Source of the DNA: Bactrocera neohumeralis
Lineage: Eukaryota > Arthropoda > Insecta > Diptera > Tephritidae
NCBI RefSeq assembly: GCF_024586455.1
Contig: NC_065920.1
Coordinates: 15,710,144-15,774,143 of the forward strand
Direction of reading: 5' to 3'
DNA: 64,000 bases
Position 1 is the stretch's first letter. Every line of letters begins with the position of its first letter. The translations under genes and the position numbers were made by a program. The notes beneath the pieces were generated by a model, which worked only from the letters and a program-made list of their open reading frames with translations, did no database searches and had not been told where the DNA came from. Shown here one piece after another: positions 22,222 to 33,824 of the stretch.

Positions 22222-23185
22222 CATACACATTTTTCATAAAGTATAGAACCTTTCCTAGTGGATCTAACAAATTCCAATGCAAACTTAATATGCACAGTTT
22301 CGGGTATAATAATAATACAATATTTCTAGTCAAACGCATATGCACACCAACACATACAGAGGATGCCACAAGCTGCAGTAATTAATAAAACGCACGAATA
22401 AAATGACATAAGTATATGAATATTAAGCTGAAATCGGGCGCAGCACGTCTTTCGTGCACGACTGCAGTTGCGCAGTTTTCCCGCAGATTCCGTGCGTGCC
22501 GCCATTAATGGCCTGTGCTGTTGCAAGCCCCATTGCTGGCACTCCTTGGTAATGCGAGGTACTTCATTTAACCGGATTTAGTTTGCTGTGCTCGAAGTTC
22601 GCGGCGCACAGTGCCACGCCTGTCAGCGCTGCCGGATGTTGTACTGTGTCTGCGTCGCGTTTTCCGTCTAGACAAGAAATTACTGCTTCTCGGCTGCACC
22701 TTTTCACGGCTTCGCTTAGCGCTCTTCATTTTCGCGTTTCTGGTGCGGTCAGGTGCAGTTTAGCTACGCTTAGCAGTCATCTAATTGCATTGCTGCATTT
22801 GTAAGTACGAATATGTAAATCTATGCGCCAGACAATAAATGTACTCCGTCATTTCCGTTGCTAATTTAATATTTTCCTAGTACCATTGCCGTTGCTAAAT
22901 GTGGAGGAGTACAATGTAGCATTTATCATTTGCAAAGTAGTCAGAAGACAGGAAGGGAGAAATGTTTTTGGGAATATCAAGTACATTAGACCAAGCAAGC
23001 AAGTTGACTCACGCTAGTTCGCTCTAAACTAATGGGATAATCAGCGTTCCTTCAGTGCTAGTTGACATTGTATTGCCTTAGCTATAGCAAATTGCTTTAT
23101 TGTTAGTGCAGTAGAAATAAAGTTTGGAGTCCACGTATTATTTGGAGTACTGAGAACTATGTTTTGTAATTTGTAAACTGGATGG
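22222..23185. other. Non-coding DNA
   Basis: No gene was recognised. At 22560-22800 a stretch that looks more GC-rich is open in one plus frame, but its Ser/Ala-rich peptide matches nothing I know. Confidence 0.55.
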
Positions 23186-23189
23186 ACCC

Positions 23190-23500
23190 ACAATCCTTTT
23201 TAATGCCGGATGGAGGTTCATTATATGTATGAGCTGAAGTTTACGTCGAGCAGGACGTCGACGCTTTTTGCGAGCTTAATAGAGACTTGATATCTACTTC
23301 TGATACTTCGTCCAGTCCCTTGAACTACGAAGCTCCAAGATATCTTAGCCGAATTCTACATAAGGCCGGATATAAGCAGAGGAGGTATTCCAGCATCTCT
23401 ATCATGCCTATTTTTCTGAACTTTCTACATATATCATGTCCATACGACTCCGTCTGAGACCACTAAGTTGTAATCTGTGTCTAAGCTAACAATTGTCCTG
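23190..23500 (-). pseudogene. RNase H-type LINE ORF2, C-terminal zinc-finger tail (copy 1)
   Basis: The minus strand reads IEMLEYLLCLYPALCRIRLR then YLGASQFKGLDEVSEVDIKS and LLSSQ. This is the C-terminal tail that follows the RNase H domain in jockey/I-like LINEs, with the usual C..C...E..EHLLC.CPAL..RR...LG pattern. The second Cys of CPAL is replaced (LYPAL). Upstream Cys positions are degenerate. The order of similar pieces along this strand suggests two tails stacked, this one downstream of the tail at 23690-24040. Confidence 0.75.
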
Positions 23501-23639
23501 CAGGCTTTTCGAGAAAGCGTGCATGTTTAAATTCCGCTTCTTTGTACATGATCATAGCGATCCTGCATGCTGTCAGCCGTTTTGGAGACTCTTGTGCATC
23601 GTTTTAGCGACTTGTTTATTTTCGGAAATGGTTTGGTAG

Positions 23640-24500
23640 TCAGTTTAGGTTAGGTTAGGTTGTAGGGGTGATCCAAAGTCCATAGATCTGACTTGGAATT
23701 TGCCCTTTGTGTTACCCAAAAACATTTTAAAGTACATCACCTCATATATCCAAGAAGCGTTTCGAGCATAAAATTTTAAAGCGCTTATTATCAATGCCAG
23801 CCATTTCTCTAGATTCGCCAAATATGTGTGTACCGAGATATCTCAATATCAATATGACAATAGCCAATCAGTATAAAAGATTGTGACAAAATTATTCCAC
23901 CACGCTTTCCTCCATACAGCTACGGCAGTGAACCTCGAATAGAACGGCAAATATTTAGTCGGACAGCGTGTGTACCTACTAGATAGGGTCCAGTCAAAAC
24001 ACCAATCTCCGGTCAGAACAGCAACGTCCACTCAGAATACAATTCGACAAGATTGACTTTAATAAAAGTAACTAGCTCGGAGAACCTCTACGGTTCGCAT
24101 AAATTCTGGTTGTTGACCAGCGTCCGAAAAGTTCATTGGAGGTCCATAGATCTAGCGGCTGAACTCAAGATAACATCGGACAAACGACTCGCTTCCAATC
24201 GGGTGAAACTGAGGTAAGTGTACCATCCCTAGTAAGATCAAGAACTTTGCAGTTGCCGGTGATTCCGCTGTAACCAAGCATGAATACAAGTCTAATATGG
24301 ACAGAGTTTGAAGCTATTGGTAATGAGGTCATGCACTTCTTGACTCATTTTGAGCGCGTAATCAAAGAGCCCAAAGCAAGTTAAGCCGCTCGGCTATCGG
24401 GGTCAAATTCATACTAATGAAAAGACAATTGAAGTTCAAGCAACAAATGTCACCAGTCATTGATTTTGATGGTAGTAGCAAAAACTACAAGATCTAACCG
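23640..24500 (-). pseudogene. RNase H-type LINE ORF2 tail (copy 2)
   Basis: From about 24040 downward the minus strand reads VLTGDWCFDWTLSSRYT (the VLTGHC..G.H segment), then HCRSCMEESVVE, and ILILRYLGTHIFGESREMAG then IDNKRFKIL. Weaker similarity to the end of RNase H extends to about 24500. Stops and frameshifts are dense. Near 23640 a TTAGGTTAGGTTAGGTT run marks the edge. Confidence 0.65.
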
Positions 24501-24509
24501 GAGAATTAA

Positions 24510-24725
24510 ATCATGGGGAGCAGTAAGTCCGTAGAGTTCTCAACAATATGCTCATTTGGTTTTCATTTTGGGGATATTCGTAGTGGCTGTGGCTTAAACC
24601 TAAAGCTAGGTAGAATTGAAAATTCGGTTCTGTGTGGAGTCGCACTGCGGCTGGGAGCCGGACCACCGCACGGCAGAGGTTTTAGAACGGCGTTGAACCC
24701 AAGGAAAAGGTGTTCCTTCTAACTG
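24510..24725. other. Short region, possibly LINE 5'-leader-like
   Basis: A GGGAGCCGGACCACCGC...AACCCAAGGAAAAGGTGTT stretch loosely resembles the leader-like repeat at 29.2 kb. The match is weak and I treat it as unassigned. Confidence 0.3.
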
Positions 24726-24849
24726 ACCAATCAGAACCAAATAATATTTACTTACAAAAAGCATATAATTTTTGAAGCGCTAATTAATGCATTGTTTTTA
24801 TCTATTTGATTTTAAGCAGCGTGGAGTAAAGCCGTCGCCGGCACGTACT

Positions 24850-25040
24850 CACAGAAAACAGCGACTGTTGTAACGACGTCTATTGATGTTCTTTATGTCG
24901 CTTCTTGCGTTATTAGCTATCTGAGCAGCTTTTCTGACTGCAAAGACTTCTGCCTGGAAGATACTGCTGTATTTCAATAACTTGAAGGGTCGTCTAAGAT
25001 CAATATGAGATCCATTTAATCGATCCCGACGCCCACTCAA
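24850..25040 (-). pseudogene. LINE RNase H domain fragment
   Basis: The minus-strand frame carries LKYSSIFQAEVFAVRKAAQI then ANNARS, the FQAE.FA...AA motif that contains the catalytic Glu of RNase H in I/jockey-like ORF2 proteins. It lies upstream, on the same strand, of the tails at 24.0 and 23.4 kb and may be from the same insertion, with the DNA between heavily decayed. Confidence 0.65.
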
Positions 25041-27105
25041 TCAACCATTTTTTATCAACCACCACATCCACCAACTTTTAACTTTCTATCCCGGATAAGT
25101 CGTTAGGGTACTTTTATGATTAATTTTATCCACCGTGTGCAAATTTTCAGATATCTTAAAACACTGAAATAAATCCTTCACCAATGTGGATATATTGGTT
25201 CGGATAAAAACGTTAAGTTTTTCATTCTCAGCCACAACGGTACTGTTATACATATGTATAATACCGATGTATGCGCGCTCAGATTTGTGCTTATTTCAGC
25301 TATTAAATGGTCTAGCATAAACGTTGTCATTCAAAGTACATAAACCTAACGAAATTCCAATTTCAACAGCAATTCCCAATGGCAAACAACGGTACATAAT
25401 TTAATGTGTCACATCGCACGCTATGCGCCGAAATTTCCACAATTTCCACATTCAAGCAAACATTATTACTTCGCACACAATGTTTGAGTGGAACTTTTAA
25501 TCAATTTCGCAAAGCAAACAAGCGCTGCCGCCGCCACTGCCACGGCTGCCACGCTGCAACTTTGGCTATTCCACTGCGGATAATTTCGGAATTTTCCCAC
25601 AGCTCGCCAATTCATAGCCTAACACAAGGTTGCATGCAGCGACTGTTGCGAGTGTTGGCTACGCTAGTGCTTAGTGTTAGACTTTAATATGTATATGTGA
25701 GCACGTGTTTGCACAGGCATGCAAAACAAAGGGCAGCACATCAATTCAAAAGCGTCCAAAGCAAGCAACTAAAGACAGTTAAAGTTGGGCGCAGGCACTA
25801 CAAGTGCCGATCGGGAAACGAAACAGCCTTGAGGGGGTGAGGTTACGGCTTGTGAATTGTCGAAATTCCATAACAATAGATTTTGCACGAATCAGAAAAC
25901 TACAAGTCACATGACAGTTGGAAGTGCAGTTTAGTTGTCTCCAAACACACACACACACTCATACGCGCTCATTAATGCGCTCTGCAAAGAGGAACACACA
26001 AGAATTTGAGCATTTGTAAACAACAAGTTTTCTCTTAGCTGCCCGACGTACTTACGTAATGCAAAAATAGCAGCAAAAGTGGCTGGAAGCGTGTAAGGCA
26101 GCTTGCTTGGTTGAGGTGCCACTGCCTCTGCGACGCTGGTTCACACAAGAAATATGTTGCAATTTCCAGCTGCGGGCATTTTCAGATAAAAGCCATTTAC
26201 CACAACCTCCCATATGAGCGATGAGGTGTATAAGGGTGCAGCTTATAACGGTATCTTACGAGCAAAGCCACTGTTGCGCTACCTTACTCACACACACATA
26301 CATATACACTTAATTTCAATTTCCTTCAGTGCTCCGTTGCAGATATGTACATGCATATGTACCAAGTACACACATACATATGCGCCATATCGCGTTTGCC
26401 GCACTGTAATATCACACAGTGGCAGTCATGCAAATTGGCCACGTAGGTAACCCTGTGTATGGCTGCCGGGCACGCATCGACCGCAAAGTGGGCGTTCAAA
26501 CTTTGAGTGCCGTGTACAACACGCCCAAGAATAAGTAGAAGACGAATTTCCAAGCATATCTTGTTGTTGTTGTGTTGCAAGTAACAGGAAACTCGTCTTG
26601 TGCCGCTTTCAACGCGCTTTGACAAAATGTGCATGTCGGAAATTTATATTGTAAAAGTTTAAGCATTCACTTCCGGCACGGACGTCGACGACGCGGTCGC
26701 CGACTCGGCACTGCATTGTTTGCCGCCATCAAAATGGAGCCACGGAGCCATGGAGCCAAGCAAATGTGCTCTACTCGCACTAACAATTGCACGGCGGTGA
26801 ACCGCTAAATCGGCAAGCTGACAGCGTTTGCTCGCCACCAACACAAGTGCGTCTCGCACACAGCTGCCAGTTGGTTGCTTGATCAATTGCTTTTTTAGCC
26901 GTTGCACAAATTTTATTAGCCGAAAACAATGACGTGCAGCGCCAACGGCGTCCGCAGCATAAACAAGTATTTTTATTAGGCAGACAACACCGCAACGCAA
27001 CGGGAGCAGCTGCGAAAAGCATAAACAGAGATGCCACCTAGTGGAAATATGGCATTGAAAAACTGTTTATATCTCAGAAACGTTATTTATGAAAACCTAC
27101 TGTTG
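25041..27105. other. Non-coding DNA, likely single-copy
   Basis: No transposon or gene was recognised. CA runs occur at about 25946 and 26288. It includes a minus-strand open stretch (27000-26659, 113 codons) that looks GC-richer than its surroundings and resembles no known family. It could be host regulatory or intronic sequence. Confidence 0.5.
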
Positions 27106-27109
27106 AGAA

Positions 27110-27710
27110 GGATGGCGGGAGAAGGGAAGAATGGTGAATGTGTAGATAGGTGCATAAGAAGAGAGAGAAGGAAAGAGAGAGATATGGTTGGATAAATAAA
27201 TAGAGACGGATATAGAGACAGAGAGAAGGAGACAATGAGGGGGTAGAGAGAGAGATAAATATATAAAAACATAGAGAAAGAAATATGAAAGCAAGTAGGA
27301 ATAAGTCTTAGTTTTTAGTTAATATATACAGACTTACTTACATAATAGTTTTCAGGAACGGTATTAATGAACAAAGTATGAAGAATAAAATAAAAGTGGC
27401 GAAGAAAAGAGGTAGATAGATAGAGAGATAGGTAGAGAAGGAGATAAAAATGGGTGTTGAGGAATAGATAGACAGGTCAGGACACAGAGAGAAGTAAGGA
27501 GAGAGAGTTGGATAGGCAGAGAAATAAAAAGAGAGATAAATATACACGTGTGGAGACAGAGAAGTAGGGAGAAGAGTGGGAAAGTTATTATTGAAAAACT
27601 TGTGCAGAGATGGAGAAGAAAGCAGACGAATACACGAATAACGAGAAGGAGAACGAAAGATAGAGAGATGCGAAGCGAAAGAGAGGAGAGAAAAGAGGAT
27701 GAGGGAAGAA
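27110..27710. repeat. Purine-rich (GA/GATA-like) degenerate tract
   Basis: For about 600 bp the plus strand is dominated by GAGAGA, GAAGGA, GATAGA and AGAGAGAGAT motifs, with almost no pyrimidine runs. It is a degenerate microsatellite. Its GAGAG content could bind GAGA factor, and mirror-symmetric purine runs can form triplex DNA; both are inferences. The ORFs here are low-complexity artefacts. Confidence 0.85.
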
Positions 27711-28300
27711 AGTCATTTTTAGTAAGTATTCTAAGAATACTGAAGTAAGTACTAAGTATACATATATCTACCGAATGTCGGACATATTTTACTCACGAGC
27801 AATTTATTTCCAAAGTCAGACGTAAGTAAATTGAATGAAGAAAGTTTTGGCGACGAAGTTGATCAAAGCTCAGATTTTTTATGTATCTATAAAAAAGTAT
27901 ATGAAAAATACTTAGTAATTGTAATGCAATGTCCTATCAATTTGGTTCTCAAAGTTCCTTGAAATGAACAATGAAACGAGCATAACTAATCAGCCTAACG
28001 AAAAGAAATAATAAATAAATATTATTGCCAAAAAGGCAAACCGATGTCAAATAGTGACACTTTCTGCTCTATTATAGCGTCATGTAGCCGCTAAAGTGAT
28101 AGGTCATGCGTATAACAAAAGTTTGCGCAAAATATGAGAGCTGCTTTGAACTTTTCCCAACTCTAATAGTTTTAATCCGAATGATAATGCAGGTATATAA
28201 GTTGAATATAACTACCAACAAAACCTTTTTTTTTACCTAAAATACATTCAATAGATTTTTCCTAGTGAAATTATTTTTGGTAAACTCCCACTTGTTGGAA
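27711..28300. other. AT-rich non-coding DNA
   Basis: No gene or repeat was recognised in this stretch. Confidence 0.55.
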
Positions 28301-28304
28301 GCAT

Positions 28305-28790
28305 CTAGAAGGATCTCTGAAGAGTCAGTAGTCTGTCATCATTGAGATGTTCCATCTTCTTGTTTTATTAATTTTTCATCTTCTCAACATGTTGGTGAAA
28401 TCGTTCACTTTGCACTTCACTCATATCTCTTAAATTTTCTGGAAATAGTGGAGGATGGAAAAAGTGTACTTTAAGACTCATTACGCAACCTTTAACTTAT
28501 CTTTGATGATTTGTTTGCAAAAAGGGTCTTTGTAATTTGCCTTTTCTTTGAGGATCTGTATAACAGCCATTAGTCGTGAGATATCTAGGTTAACTAAAAC
28601 ATTTTCCTCCAAATTTGCCTCCGAGAGACTTGGAAACTTGTATGCTAAAAACTTTAAGCAACTTCTATTATTTGGAAGTGGTCTTACAAATTGCTTCAGC
28701 AATCCAAAATTTAATACTGAACGTTTTTTTCACAACTTAAGTACCCTTTTTGGTTCAGAGTTTTGCTCGGTCGGACACAAAACTGAAAAA
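28305..28790 (-). pseudogene. Decayed member of a repetitive arthropod protein family (RFHQDI type)
   Basis: The minus strand reads in order VLNFGLLKQFVRPLPNNRSC then LKFLAYKFPSLSEANLEENV (open frame 28702-28481 plus upstream codons), KDPFCKQIIKDKLKVA, LKYTFSILHYFQKI, VNDFTNMLRR and RRWNISMMTDY. This matches, block by block, an uncharacterised family common in insects and other invertebrates with IKLGLMKQFVKAL, F..LSEAKL..G.FVGP.IR.LM, NY.DP.Y..IV..ML, HFLHSHL..FPENL, GERFHQDI and RW...MMADYCW. The family behaves as a multicopy, transposon-associated gene; its biochemical role is unknown to me. Several stops and frameshifts are present and only the C-terminal third remains. Confidence 0.65.
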
Positions 28791-29214
28791 AATTGGGTAA
28801 TCAAAGCAGCATACTAAGTATTTTTAAAACGCCGCACTCCGTAGCCTTTATATTTTGATTTGCGGAGAACCAATTTTAAGTTCTTGGAGGTTTTCTTGAG
28901 ACGTAAGCAATATCAAAAAGAAATGGAGGCATAGAAACCGACATTTTGGAGAAAAACTACTCAGACTTCTTTTTGAACAATATATGTATTACAATTCGCC
29001 GCTGTATTTGGCCGTATGAGATCTTAAATGAATGAACAAACACTTCAATATTGATTCAAGTAATTAAGTAATTATCGCCAATATACAATAAAAACCATAA
29101 AAAATTAAGATTTAATCAATTTATTATTGACTTCACTTGAGCCGTAAAAATTGTCTTGTTTTTAATAATAACATTTTATTGGAGACCTGGGTAATAAATT
29201 TGCCAAATGAGGAA
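28791..29214. other. AT-rich non-coding DNA
   Basis: This could include further decayed upstream sequence of the pseudogene at 28.3-28.8 kb, but I could not follow it. Confidence 0.5.
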
Positions 29215-29450
29215 AGTTCTCCGAGCGCCATTCATTTGGGAGTGGCCAGAAACGACCAAGTTTCCTCTGGGTAGCACAAAAAAATATGTTTAAGGCGAGC
29301 TAAAGTGAGAAGGCGAAACATCCCTTCCAAGGGTTGTGCTCTGGGTTTGGGACCGGCAACGTTAAGAAACACCGCCAAGGAAAAGGTATTAGACAAAACT
29401 TTCTTCAGATATAGACTGGCAGCTTTATCAGGAGTTTGGCACATGGTGAT
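29215..29450 (+). repeat. LINE 5'-leader-like repeat
   Basis: The segment AGCTAAAGTGAGAAGGCGAA then ACATCCCTTCC..GGGTTGTGC also occurs just upstream of the endonuclease start of the RTE-like LINE at 61290-61345. By position there, it is leader sequence of that LINE family. No RT or endonuclease sequence follows here, so this is an isolated leader fragment. Confidence 0.6.
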
Positions 29451-31245
29451 ACTATCTTTTGAAGCTGACGATTGAATATTGAAAGCATTTCTTGTATGGA
29501 AGTAAGAAATGATTTCCCTTCACCTTGTTATAAAGGTCATATTTCTTCTGGCACTCTTGAGAAGCCGACTTATTTATTGGCAAACTTAAGCCTTTGCTTT
29601 GAAATCTAATACAATTTTAATATATTTGGCAACTCTGCAGAAGTTCGGTATACCAGCACGCATCTTCACTCGCACTCGCTTCTTACGAGCACAACGTCGC
29701 GAGATTGCCCGCAGATGCATTGTTCTCTAGCGTACATTGTTGCGGTTGTTGTTGTATTTATAATCTGCAAGCGTTTGTTCATTCAACAAGCATTTAATTT
29801 CGGCACAGGACCCTACCAACTTGCTACACACACCAGTCTAATGTCGCAGCTGATGCCCTTTAGTTCATACATTTAATTAGTATGTATGTAAAATGATGAT
29901 TTATATACCATACATAAAAGTTAGTTAAAAAAATCGGCTTCTTCTCCATCAACGCCATTATTTAGCCTCAACTAGGGCCTCACGCCTTGCTTTTCAACAA
30001 ATTAACAACCGCTGTATTTCAAGTATTTCTATTTAGCTGATACGTGCATTCCACATGATGCAACAACTTTTCCAACAACTTTTCGCATGTGGCAAGGTCT
30101 TCGGCTACGCGTGGCAGCTAATCATTATAGAGTACAGGGTCTTGAGAGCTCGCAGCTCTAAATCTGCATCTGAATGCTTGCGGAGGGCGCAACATATTTG
30201 GTTACAGCGAGCAACATTTTTGCTTACACACACACACACATAGATACATGTACATGTTTATGGTGCAAGAGCGGTAGCTGGTCTGGGCATGGCTTCTAAT
30301 AGCGCTTGCTTGATGTGGCAGCCGCGGCTAACGGAACTTTTCACTAAAATAACAAAGTAACGAAGATTAAAAGCGCGCAAACGCACGCACACACACTTAT
30401 GTTTATGGCGAAACCACACGCGCATTTTATGGCGCAAAATTATGTAACGCCTGCACTTGCTAGCATTGCCATACAAATACGCACGCTTATAGCTCAGCTC
30501 ATGTGTTTTGAAAACGTTTTATGAGTGGTTGCGGCTGTGGCAGCGCTGGTTTTGTGCAACATGCAACCAATGTTGCTGTTGACTTTGACGCAATTGCTGA
30601 TTTTGATTTATTGCCAGTGAACTACACGCCCTCGGCGTTGTCGGCGTGTGTGAAGCGTTTAATGCCAGCTCGCGCATTTAATTAACTCACACACAAATAC
30701 TTGTACAAGTGTGTGTGTGTGTGTGTTTGTGCTTATGAGTAATCACAGTGCATGCTCTCGATATTTATTACGAATTGTTGTCAATATAAGTGCGCTACAC
30801 AACTATTTAAATATTAGTGTTAATCATAAATGATGAATTATGTTGTATGCATTCGATCATTAAAATAAATGGCCAATCAACAAGGCAAGTGTAAAAGTGG
30901 CACTTAAATGGAAATATCCATAAATGCATAACTAAGCACTCGCGCTGAAAGCCGACAAGAGTCTCACATGCGTTCGAATATCAACATTTCGCCATTAAAA
31001 GCCACTAAAACCCATGAACGGGCATTTAGTAGCTATATATAGATTAATAAAAATTATGATTCTAATCAATTGGGAATAACTGTAGTAGTAAATGTATTAA
31101 AATAGCGGCTTAATAAATATTTTAATTAAAATTCGTAAAATTAACTGCATACATTAAGGAAAAGCGATATGGAAATATTACGGAGCTTCATAAATTTTAT
31201 AATTAAAATTTATTATACATATAGTTATCAGCTGATCAAAAATGA
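29451..31245. other. Non-coding DNA with CA/GT microsatellites
   Basis: No gene was recognised. Microsatellites: ACACACACACACACA at about 30226 and GTGTGTGTGTGTGTGTGTG at about 30707. Confidence 0.55.
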
Positions 31246-31249
31246 CCCG

Positions 31250-31758
31250 GACTGACAATAACTATAAGCATAAGTATACCTGAGGACGACAATTTGAAGT
31301 CAATGACCCTTTTGTTTACATTCAGCGGGGACAAAAATCATCATTGAGGTTTGTTTACTTTTAGCGAGGACAACCACCGGAGATCGATGACATTATATGA
31401 GGTCAATGTCGCTATTGTTAAAATTTAGCTGGAAAAACAACCACTCTTGAAGACAGTGACCCGTTGCTTTAGCGGGAACAACAATCGGAGGTCAATTGAC
31501 TTAGGTGAGGCCAATGACTACTTTGATTACATTTAGCAAGGACAACCACCCGAGGTCAACGACCTTCTGTGAGGTCAATCACTCTTTTGTTTACCTTAAG
31601 GCTCAAGGTCGACAAACCAAGATCAATCACACTTTTGTTAACATTTGGCAAAACCAACAACCTTAGCGGTTACTATGAATTTTAGGGTTGTTGACTTCAC
31701 TAAGCATCAATGACAATTGCGGTAAAATTTCTAAACGTTTTGATTCAGACTTGATAGG
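31250..31758 (+). repeat. Minisatellite element 1 with terminal hairpin
   Basis: The array is built on units resembling GAGGTCAATGACCCTTTTG then TTTACATTTAGCGAGGACAA and CAACCC. The TTTAC landmark positions 31314, 31353, 31417, 31463, 31525, 31589 and 31637 are spaced 39, 64, 46, 62, 64 and 48 bp, so two unit lengths (~47 and ~64) mix. The right end has an inverted pair, TTGGCAAAACCAACAACC (31645-31662) and GGTTGTTGACTTCACTAA (31686-31703), followed by a shared tail (AAAATTTCTAAACGTTTTGA). A homologous element lies at 35.56 kb. No coding potential is seen. Confidence 0.8.
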
Positions 31759-32024
31759 AAAAGGTGGTATTTAGTTGTAAAAAAGTATAAGTATAAGTAT
31801 AAGATAATTACTAAAACAGCGCTAGATTAAGCGTAAATGGAGCAACGAGGTGAAACTCGCGGTCAAGCACCGAGTATGGAGCCAAGTGGGGTGAGGTGAG
31901 ATACCAAATTACTGCTAAATACCACATCGGAAAGGCTCTAGAATATTTAGAAAATGCTCTCGGACTGCACTTGGATATTTCTTGAGCATTCAATAACGTT
32001 TCTACGAAAACTATTCTGAATAAT

Positions 32025-32504
32025 GGGTTGTCAAAAAAGTCTCATGCCCAGCTCTTGACCGATGCTACGGCTGCAACTATGCCGGTCTCTTTCGACCAAT
32101 TCGGCGATTTTATCGCAATTTTCGACGACAGGCCTTCTGGAGCGTGGCGCATCTTCGACTACCTCTACACCAGAAAGAAAACGTTGAAACCATCGTTGTG
32201 CGGTGGAAATGGAAACTGTATCGAGTCCATAAACTGCACAAATTTTATTGGCAGCTTGAGATGCATTTTTGCCTTTATCGTAGTAGTACTGTAAAATATG
32301 CCGTATTTTCTCTTTATTTTCTCCATGTTTGCGCCGCTATAACTCACGAACGACTTAAAAGAAACGACAATCAATCAAACACGTGTTAGCGCGTGAAATG
32401 AGCTTTCCAAAAAGGGATAGCATGACCCGATGCGACGAATAAAACTAGAACTACGCGCTTTCAGCGCCAACTAGCGAAAATACCGCAAGACTTTTTTGAC
32501 AACC
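32025..32504 (-). mobile_element. Mariner (DD34D type), internally deleted, both ends kept
   Basis: Terminal inverted repeats GGTTGTCAAAAAAGTCT (left) and AGACTTTTTTGACAACC (right) bound ~480 bp, with TA at the right border. The minus strand starts a transposase, MEKIKRKYG, then (after a small frameshift) YYDKGKNASQAANKICAVYG, WFQRFLSGVEVVEDAPRSRR and ELVERDRHSCSRSIGQELGM. That is the paired helix-turn-helix DNA-binding region. At IGQELGM it runs directly into the other terminal repeat, so the whole catalytic domain is deleted. It resembles a MITE in formation. Confidence 0.85.
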
Positions 32505-33060
32505 TAATATTATCGATTTTATAGGTACTGATCCTCCCATACAATGTCGAGTCAGAGCCTCTTGATCTCTACAGAGATAAGAGTAGAATATTATGACCCT
32601 AGAGTTATCAGTCTGCAGAAGCAGCCCTCAAAATGGAGTGTTATCTTTGCTCCTATGAACATTAGTAGTGAATAAACCGTAATTGAAAATAGCTGGCAAA
32701 ACTTTGAAGATAGTGGCATATGCAGACGATATTGACATCTTAATAACAGGAAGTTGCCTACACATCATTAACAGAATTACAACCGGCACTCTCAATACAG
32801 TCCGTAATTGAGCACCATAAGAGGGTACTTTTGATGAATGGGACAAAACTTTCTCTCAAGAATCGCACCAAATACCACGGGTTAGTCTTGGACAGTGTAT
32901 GAAACAGGAAAAAAGGCCTTAACTATACAGCTCCTCGGCACAACGTGAGGGATTTCGTCATCTCTCATGCACTAGTATTACACAACGCTTATAAGTTCAA
33001 TTCTACTCTACGGTGAACGAAAGATGGAGTTGGAGTGAGGATATACCGCCCATAATTAGG
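32505..33060 (+). pseudogene. LINE reverse transcriptase fragment with intact YADD box
   Basis: Plus-strand codons at about 32690-32760 read KTLKIVAYADDIDILITGSC, the palm catalytic box with both Asp kept. After frameshifts, MNGTKLSLKNRTKYHGLVLD then SV corresponds to the KYLG..LD block that follows. Everything upstream of the YADD box and the tail after about 33050 is missing or unreadable. It is probably the RNase H-type LINE family, but this is not certain. Confidence 0.65.
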
Positions 33061-33820
33061 CATAAGGCAGTATTTTATGCGGCCAAGCCCGCTTCTCCCT
33101 CTTCTTAAAAATAAAAAAATAGTAAATATTCTGCATTTTATTATTCGCCCCAACTAAGTAGCCTTTCAAAAACAATACAACTAATTTATATATGTACATA
33201 CATTTATAAAACTTAATGGCTACTGTATGCCACTTAACATTTGTGAAATTCACTCCGCTTTATTGCACCGAACTCAACCGCTATGCACAATTATTGCAGC
33301 TTAATAAATGTGGCACAAACACAGTTTAAAGTTTCACAAGCTGTATAAATTTACTCTAATGTACTCAGGCTTTTGACTCGACTGCCCTCCATTTAATCCG
33401 TTCGTTAAAATAATTCTGTTGACAGTCCACTTACCTGGCAGTTGGCAGTGGCCAAAAGCTCTTACAATTTCCCAGCCAATTATTCTATCAAGCATTGCCC
33501 GTATTTATCCGCTCAGTCAGTTTGTGGACTCGCTCAACGAATTACACCGAAATTTCATTAGTTTATGACATAAAAGCATTTTTCATATTCGTTGACATAG
33601 TTGAGTTGAAAATAATGCTCGTCAACTGCCAAACTTCTATGGCATTTATATGTATTTTTGGCGTGCTCACAACCCATGCGCCACGTATTAACGGTTAGCA
33701 GGTTGTAACAGGGTTGTCACATAGGCATAAGGTGCTGGTTAAATGTGATATGACAAGGTGGCGGGAACTGGAAATAAAATACCTTTTTTTAATGTTGAAA
33801 TGTAGAAACTGTTTTAAAAT
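33061..33820. other. Non-coding DNA
   Basis: No gene or repeat was recognised. Confidence 0.55.
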
Positions 33821-33824
33821 TTTA

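Noticed and set aside
23640..23665. TTAGGTTAGGTTAGG as a telomeric repeat (also 14294, 19469, 63322)
   Set aside because: The runs are only two to three units with an extra base compared with the insect TTAGG repeat, are internal, and flies lack canonical telomerase repeats.
27087..27750. ORFs rich in Ser/Leu/Tyr or Arg/Glu
   Set aside because: They are low-complexity translations of the GA-rich tract on either strand.
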